DNA from: Cryptomeria japonica
Lineage: Eukaryota; Streptophyta; Pinopsida; Cupressales; Cupressaceae
Direction of reading: 5' to 3'
Length of the DNA stretch: 64,000 bases
Assembly (NCBI RefSeq): GCF_030272615.1
Contig: NC_081412.1
Coordinates: 97,155,796-97,219,795, forward strand
In this document: positions 49,567 to 58,400 of the stretch, piece after piece
Numbering within the stretch: the first letter of the stretch is position 1
Layout: each line of letters opens with the position of its first letter
Position numbers and translations under genes: made by a program
Notes under the pieces: model-generated
Database searches by the model: none
What the model was told of the DNA's origin: nothing
Seen by the model: the letters and a program-made list of their open reading frames with translations, nothing else

Positions 49567-52500
49567 GTAATCTAAATTGCAATCTAACTTTAATATACTT
49601 AACATAATCACAACTTTTATCTAATAAAAAGGATACGATTGCCATACAAAAGTATGTCCTTAGGCGGCCGTGAAGCTCGCCTTCTTGGAACCCATCTTGG
49701 TTCCAAGCCCTCCAGGAAGTCAAAGGTGAATTCGACTCCTATCTTGAATGTAATTTCTTACATCCAAGCCCTCCAGGAAATCGAAGGTTAATTCAACTCC
49801 TGTCTTGAATGTAATTTCTTACATCCAAGCCCTCCAGGAAATCGAAGGTTAATTCGATTCCTGTCTTGGGTGTAACCTCTTACACCCAAGCCATCCAAGG
49901 AAGACCCTATGCCAATTCCTTGCCTTGGATGATGCATCCCATCATCCAAGTCCTCAGAGGGGACCGGCCAAATCCGTCTCTTCTTGGATGAACTTAGTCA
50001 ACCAAGCCATATATATGCATATAGATATTCAGTATATACTGCCCTCCAGGGATTATCATAATCCCTCCATTAGGCTAAGGGAATTTCTTCCCTATAACCT
50101 TCATCATATAATCACATTAATATTACATTTTATAATTCATTACTGTTTTCTATTCCATAATTTACGTCTTCATTTACATATTCTTTAATCTTTCTAATGA
50201 TCCTAAATATACATACATATTCTACATAGATTTCTATCTTTATTGCTACATTCATATAAGTAATCATCAGAGATATATGTATTCATAAAAATGCATGTGT
50301 GTGTGTGGCACACACGTCCACACACATATATACCTTAAGACTTCTGAACCCCTCTTACCTGTACACAGATTGTAGCCTGCGGTTGGAGTTCGCACTGTAG
50401 ATGTCGCCTGCAGATTGGGAGGCATACCATAAAGAACACAAATGTTACTTCCTGTAACTTGATAACAATTCTGATCTGATCTTATCAATGGTGATGTCAC
50501 TAGATGCTTTTGATTCCTTCCCTTTATATCTCTCAATTTGAGGGAGAGGTCACACCTATTCGTCATGTATGTCCTTTGGCAAGAGACATGCCCTTTCACC
50601 ATTAGCACCCTTTGAAAGAGTGTAACTCTTCATTATTTCTACCATTTGAAAGGGACACAACCTTTCATAATCAGATCTACACTTATTATTTAAATCAAAT
50701 CTGCACTTCTCATCACCAAATTATCCCCCCTCTCAAATGAGGTTTTCTTCTCCCTTTTATATATCATTGTTGAGGGAGTCACAACTTTTCCTTTCATGTC
50801 TTTTGACTTTTCATCAACTTAATTAATTTTTTATTTATCATATTTAATTATATCATTTTATATTTTAATTTTATTATTATCATTTATTATTAAATTCTAT
50901 TTCAAAGTGGGGATATTATTATCATTTATTATTAAATTCTATTTCAAAGTGGGGATATTATTATCATATATTATTAAATTCTATTTCAAAGTGGGGATAT
51001 TACACATATCAATCTCCAGGCAGCGAAGTTGTGACAGTATGGTGAATCTGCAGATGATAATACTAAGACTGTTGAATGCTCATCATGTTCTTTGGTTTTT
51101 TTCATGATTGAGATTGACCCTAATAAAGAACAGTAACTTAGTGTTAATTTGATGTAGAACAGTAAATAAACATGCATTATAATGTTTTCTTATTTTCAGA
51201 ATACTAATGTACACGGTAATAATCAGAAGTTGTCATTGCTGTCCTCTGTGTGAATGAGTTGGTTCAACCAAATAAGGCTAAAGGAATGAATTGAATTTAT
51301 TTTGTTTTGAAGACAAAACTATGTCCTTGTGAAGTTCATTTTTTACATAAAGGAGATTGGACGTTTCAAATATATTTAGAAAACTTGTAATATCGGTTGA
51401 TTAAGATGGTTATGACAGGTGGATTAGGTGTTTATTACAGTTGCAAACATCTTCAAAGCAGTTCTGAAACAGTTATACCCATGAGATATGAGGACAGTTG
51501 TACTTATAATTTGTTTGTTTTTTATGACCTCTGTGTATCATCGATGGGTAGAGGATAATCTCCCAAGTTGTTAGACAGGTTGCAACTAACTTCCACATGT
51601 CCTAATTGGTTATAATCACTTGAGGGAACTATCAACTGCTTGTAACAGTTCTTTCTCTATTTATATGGATGCATATTTGAAGCAGAATTTCTGTGTAATG
51701 TTGCTGAATTTAAAGCAGAAACTGTATGCAGAGTCATGGGTCTAGAATCTGATGATGTAAATAAAAATAAAGTATCGAAGTTACTACAACACATAATGCT
51801 GAGAGTATGCAACAAGTTATGATGCTGTGAGTATTGTTGCTTAATGAAAAGGTGAACACATCAACATATATGCTGTGAGTAATGTTGTTAAAAAGATGAA
51901 CATATGAATACATATATGTTGTTATGAAATGCTGTGGGTAAGTCATTTATAATAGAAGATTCAAGGTGCTGTCATATACAATTGATTTGTGTTGAAAGAT
52001 AAAAACAGTACTATGATTCAAAGTGTAAAAGTTCTTGATAGGGTTTTTTTAGTTTGTGGACAGGACCTCTGAGTTGCAGATAGTACATTGTTTATAAGAA
52101 TTTATTTGCAGATTGAGTACACTGTGAAGTTCAAAACAGAGCAAAATATCTGATTTGTAAAGTGTCAAGTTTCAAATTTAAAATCAGTAATAGATAATTT
52201 ATTTGTAACATCCTTAAGGTAGGTTCCTCAAGGATGCTGAGTACATGGTGCCCAGATTGAGAAGGTTGTAACAATGAAAGTTGGTGCTCTTAAGTAAGGA
52301 GTTTGATGAGGGTTGGTGCCCTTGAACTTTGTACATGTTATTTTTTTGTGAGGCTCGATTAGGACAGTAGATCTTAGCAGCACTTCTCACTGTGGTTTTT
52401 CCAATTCTAGGTTTTCCATGTATTTCATGTGTATTGGCTTCATTGTGTAGTTACATTCCTTTCAGTGCTACTTTCAAGTTTTGCTGAGTTCATCAAAAGT

Positions 52501-53929
52501 TTTAATTGATTAAGGATCTGAATCTTATCTCTTCTACTGATTCACGCCGCCCCCCCCTCTCAGTAGAAGAATTGTTGTTCTACGATAAGATCTAGAGGAT
52601 CCCCTTTTACAAGTCCATTGGTTGATAGGAATTGTTGTGTGAGATGTTCATTAATTGAATTTGCAGCTATTTGTTTGTTGAAACCCATTTTGCTGAGAGC
52701 TTTGATAATACAAACTCCAATTGTGTCAATCAAAGGCTTTGGAGTTTAGTTTGATCCTTAATGATGACCTTTATTGAGAATGCAATTAATGTGTGTGCTC
52801 ATGTATTGCTCTAGTATTGTCGAAGATATCACAATCTAGTGTTGAAGTCATACGAAGGAATCATAAGAATAGTGATCTATCTGCAAGATGAATAATCTTC
52901 CACAAGAGAGAACTAACCAAGAATGCTACACTGCTAATAATGATACAACATTGAGACTAGATATTATCTAATTTACAAGAGAAGCTTTGCTTAAAAAGGC
53001 ATGGTGAGAGCTACAGCAACATAGGATTATGACAACTGTCATAATTATATGACATGAGACACGAAGAGATGAGTATCTTAAGTTTACCTTAAAAGTGCCC
53101 TAAGTAAACTTAGCAACCTATGTGTGAATAGGACGTAGAAATTAATTGGTTAGGGAAATAGCCCTGTTCCCACAACCATGTGGGACACAATTTGATTGAG
53201 AGGGTGGAATGATCCTAGATAGGAGCTTTGGGATTCTTGAGGCATTGAATTTTCAAATGATATTGTAAATCATATTGGATGAAGATTCTGGTCAAAATTC
53301 CTCAATCCTTTACTTTGAACCTAAGTTGCCGAATTGGGTATGGGAATGGGAACAGGTACATGGGTACGAAATGGCGGTATAACATAAATTTTTTTGGGGG
53401 TTGGTTATGTTTTCCGGTACGTTAATACAAAAATAAAATACATTCGTATATACATACATACATACATACATACATACATACATACTAAGTCACAGGATAC
53501 AACGATTTTCATGCATGAGGTTCGAATTTAATCGAATGTCAAACTTCTATAAAAAAATCAAATTTAATCGAATTTCCTGTATAAAGCACTGCTATCCGCC
53601 TCTAAACACAACTCAGCTGGTCGTGGGTATTCTTTGTATATGCTTTGTATCTATTGGGTCATGGGTGTCTGCAACTGCTGGGTCGCCCTCGTATTTTCTG
53701 CAACAAGGGTCGCTATTCTGATAATTTATTAGAAGTGTACATATATTTAAAAATAAACAAAATTATAGAAGGCGAATTTTATCTGAATTTTTTTTTGAAT
53801 TTTTCCCTTTTTCATCCGAATTTCATGGCTGTCGAATTCGAACCTTGTGACTTAGCATACATACATACATACATGTATATATATGCATATATACATATAT
53901 ATACATATACATATACGTATACATATACG

Positions 53930-53961
<32 letters not shown>

Positions 53962-55402
53962 TATACATTCATATTTATATGTACATATATACATATATAT
54001 GTATGTATATGTAGCTAAAAATAGAATTAAGTTTAGAATGTTATATATGCTAAACAAAAGCATTACAAATTTCAAATTTTGAAACATAACATACTAATTT
54101 AAAGTCAGTTTTCAATATCAAAAAGATCAAACTAGAACTTTATGATTAGATAAGTTCTGAGTTCACTAATCAGCACTGTTGGTCTTAAGAATATCAAAAA
54201 GATCAAACTAGAATTTCAGGATAGATAAGTTCTGAGTTCACTAATCAGCACTTTAGGTCCGAAGAATATCAAAAAGATCAAACTAGAATCACTAAACATT
54301 TTGGAAACATTTCGGCATCTAAAAACATGAACCCCAGACGTATGCATAGGAGTTTCAGAATCCGATTCCAGAACATTTCATACCTGGAATCACCCGAAAA
54401 ATCCCACAATTCGGCAACTTAGCTTTGAACAATTTGGGCAATGTTACAGGATGAGTGATTTTTAACTGTTTAAATAAATCTTGATTTCTTTTGAATTCTT
54501 TGATAGCCTTAAGGAGATAATGTTTGAGAATTTCCTAGAACATCTGATAGAAAAGACCTGTAAAACCTTCTAGTCATTTATTCATGGCCTCAATCAAATC
54601 TACCATATTAGTCCTTCCGGTCAGGACATAATTGATACAGTATCAATTTTCACATTAAAGAGAGTTTAAACTTGCCATACACCATTTAAATATACAACCT
54701 TCATAAGCATGGCCGCATAAACCAAACACATCAAGGGTATTTACTTTTTGCAATATTTGATATCATTTGACATATTTTGTCAGCATTACTATTTTTCCAA
54801 ATGGTTATTCTTTATCATTGTTTTTGGTAATATTTGTTTATCAGAGATATAAAAATATGCTCATTAACTTTGTTCTATACTTTCTAGAGTGCGTTGGATT
54901 TTATCACTTGTGCTATGTTTTTTATGGTGTCTGAAGATGTGGATTTCTTTTGTTTTCTTTTTTCTTGGTATACATTTTTACTGTTGTATATGTTTAGTTT
55001 AAGTAAAAGACTGATTTGAAGTGCAGATATACGCTTTTCTGGTTGGTGGTTTTCAGTTGCAAGTTTTCTTTTGCGTATTTTCTCCTGGTAAGTTGCACAT
55101 TTAAGACAAACTATAATCATAATATTTCTTTACATTTACATTTACTGGATTTACATTAATATTAGTTTTTTGGTTATTTGTATTTGGTTAAATTTGGCAA
55201 TTAATTTACTAGGTGCAGAATTTATAGATAATACTTATTCAATATGCTGAACCAGTACCAAGGCCCTAGAATATTTTGTTGATCTCCTGATTTTTGTGAT
55301 GTTTCATGCAGATTAAGCCTTTAGTAGAACCGACAAAAATAATTATGTTTGATATTCCGGACGTGCAGTATACATGGCATGATTTTGTCTCAAAGAGTAC
55401 AA

Positions 55403-55444
<42 letters not shown>

Positions 55445-58400
55445 CAATTTCCTTTTTCCTTTTTCACTAAGAGAATGCAAAATGAAAATGAACTTTTATC
55501 TTGTACTTATATTAAGAGGAGATCTTTATATTAACTTTAGGTGTTTGTGTAGGACATGTTTATTCTCTTTATTTGTGGCCTGCATTGCTAGCATTTTTGG
55601 GATTTAAACTTAGACAGTTTGATCCATTTAGGTTATCTCCTTTAGGAACCTTAATATCTTAATGAGAAGAAACTACTTTGCACATGCTTGATCCCCTTCT
55701 ATTCCTTTGTTCTCCCGCAAACTCTTCATGAAACCATCTATCTGAAGCAATGAAAACAATGAGAGGATTGTAACCATATTAACATTGTTGGACTTGCTTT
55801 CCAAAGTTTTGTCTGTAATACATACAGTTGTTCTGTAATATGCTGTGTCATATGACAGAACTTTTTTTCTCTATTGATGTTTATTTTGAAACTGTTTAAG
55901 TTCTATCTGTTATAAAAATGCTCTAGGTTTGTTTCTCTCAGGAGATATGCTTGTAGTTTTCTGACTTATATCTTTTTTGGTCATCTTCTGCCCTGAATTT
56001 TTTGTTTCAGTGGCTAATTTCTCCAACCCCGAATGCTTTATCCCTGGGTTATGTTATTGTATTTTCTGCATATAATCAATGCTTTTATCTCTTGAATTTA
56101 AACAAAAAAAAAGAAAACAACAACTAGAGATCTACTTGTGTGAGTAGCAGCTTGATCCGGTGGTAAAATTGTGGTAGCAAATTCATGTTCTCTTTGAATC
56201 CTTGAATGTTGGTAGAGATCTGAAAATTTGTAAGATTGAACATGGCTAGACATAAGTTGCAAATTGCATTGGCTGTTTGCATCAAGACATCGTGGCTATC
56301 CTAGCAGCTGCATTGCATAAGGGATACTGGAGTCTCGAGTCTAGCTTTATTGATTACACAAATATTTTTCCTGTAAATATAATTTGCCAAGATCAACTCT
56401 ATAGTAGTGAATCAAAAGGAAAAAATTAACAAATTAAAATACATTCATACCACCATAATGGTGAGAAAAGTTTTAAAATGGGGGAAACTGTTTGCTGGAA
56501 GAAAATCCCATGTCCATTTATAAAGATGGTAACTTCAAATCCATCTTACAATGCTATAATCTCTCCAAATCATAAATCATTGGAGTTTCCAAGATAACAG
56601 GATAAGTACCGACTTATTGAAATGGGATGGAGAATCTCTATTTTATGGAGGTGAAAACAGATGTTATGCAGGTAACTCCAATCTTCTATATTTGCCACAG
56701 GACATGAGGTGTTGACACACGTGCAAAAGAGAACAGTAATACTCCATAATTCATTGTAAGGAATATACAGACAACTCCATAGAATCTTAGGGAAAAGACA
56801 AAAAAAGATTTAGGCTACCCCCAAAAAAGGAAAAATTCATAGCCACCTCATTTAAAAAAGAGCTTCATAAATTTAGGCAAATTCCATGCAGAAAATGACA
56901 AAATCATTGTGTAAGAACATTCCATAAAAGATAACTAAATCTATCTTGTGGGTCTAGGATCTAATAACTAGGATTCTAATTACCAAAGAAAGATCAATTG
57001 TAACACTTTTGAGGGGAACTGTGTGGAATCCTTAAGCACATGTAAGCTTGTGACTCCTTTCTTGTTCCTTAGTGCATACTTTATTATTTTGTATTAATGT
57101 TTTGAATAATCTGTCTTGTGAGACAACTATTTTCAATATTAGGAGCTTCAGAATCTAATTTGTGGATATAAGCAATACAAAAAGTCATTTTCTTAGTATG
57201 ATTGCCTCTGAAAGTGCATAAGGAATCTTAAAGAGAATTACGTTGAATACACCTTTTCATGAAATTTTAATACATGATTTGTTACATATTTATTTACTGA
57301 AAGAACTATAATTGTTTGGTTTGAGGAGCTTCAAACATTTCATGGAACGAAAAATCACTCAGTTCATTGTTATGTGGATATGAGTAACAAACCTTTATTT
57401 TTTTAGTATGGAGGCCTCTGGGGACACAGAAGTGGCTTGAAAGTCAAATGGCTTTGGTTTCCTTAAGAGTTGAAGACAGCATTGGTGTATGAGAAGCAAT
57501 ATAGAATATGGAGAAGCTGCTAATGAGAGACTTTAACCTATCAAAAAACTGTTGGGGATATGCCTTGTATACTTCACATTATAACATGTCACTTATACTG
57601 CCTTAGTCCTACTAATGATTAAATGATTGTGACTATTTCACATGTTTTAGTTGTGGAGGCTTACCAGATCTATCTTTGCTTAATTTTTCTTGGGATTGCC
57701 TTACTTTAGTCAGAGACACCTATATGGTTGCGTTTCTGTCAGGGTGGCTCCATAGAAGCCGAATACTTTTGTAAGACCTGGTGCTGGGACCTACTGTTAT
57801 TAGTTATTACAAAAGTGAAACATAGTTCTATGTTTATAAGATATGAATCATGCTATTTTTTTCTGAGTCCTAGAATTGAAATTGCTGGTTCAGGCCTCCA
57901 GCAGAAATATCTGTATCAGATACAAAAGCCACAGATGAGCCCTCCAGCGGTACTAGGATTTTATGTTTAAAATTTCGAGTATGCTTTTGCTAACTGTCGC
58001 CTTGCAAAGAAAGTGTTTCATACTGTAACACTTTGATTCCTGTCTTGCTCCACATTAAGCTGAATTCGGTGCATGGCCTTTTCGTGTTGAATTTGTGTTC
58101 AGGATAATTTATTTTTTCATAAACCTAACCCCTTAAGTGTTTTAGCTTCAGGTTGCTAGGGACACTCATGTCCAGATCTGTGTTTCATGAAGTGGTTTTT
58201 AATTTGGGTCTCCTTTGACAATGATAATGTTGTGATTTGGATTTTGGTTTACTTGTTGGATGACATATAATGATAAATCAAACCTATCTGGGATGTTTTG
58301 GCCTTTCCCCTCTGACTCACAGCCATAAGATGGTTATTTAAGCTAAGCATTACTTCCAGATTGTCAGTGAATCGTTCTCCTTGACCATCTTGGACATCAT

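Larger units (their letters stand above)
49472..51004. mobile_element. Solo LTR, 1533 bp
   Basis: It begins TGTAATGTCCC and ends GGGGATATTACA, an 11-12 base imperfect terminal inverted repeat with TG..CA ends, flanked by the exact 5-bp duplication CATAT (49467-49471 and 51005-51009). No coding sequence. It contains an (AT)n run (49537-49561), a 61-bp tandem repeat and a 42-bp tandem repeat. Confidence 0.9.
53321..54422. mobile_element. Non-autonomous hAT-like element, 1102 bp
   Basis: The ends CTAAGTTGCCGAATTG and (other strand) the same 16 bases form a perfect inverted repeat, flanked by the exact 8-bp duplication CTTTGAAC (53313-53320 and 54423-54430). The interior has no gene. It has CATA and AT microsatellites (53449-53485, 53856-54010) and a 76-bp tandem repeat. 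Confidence 0.93.

Noticed and set aside
53645-54087. Open frames with Tyr/Ile/Thr/His runs
   Set aside because: They are translations of CATA/TATACA microsatellites.
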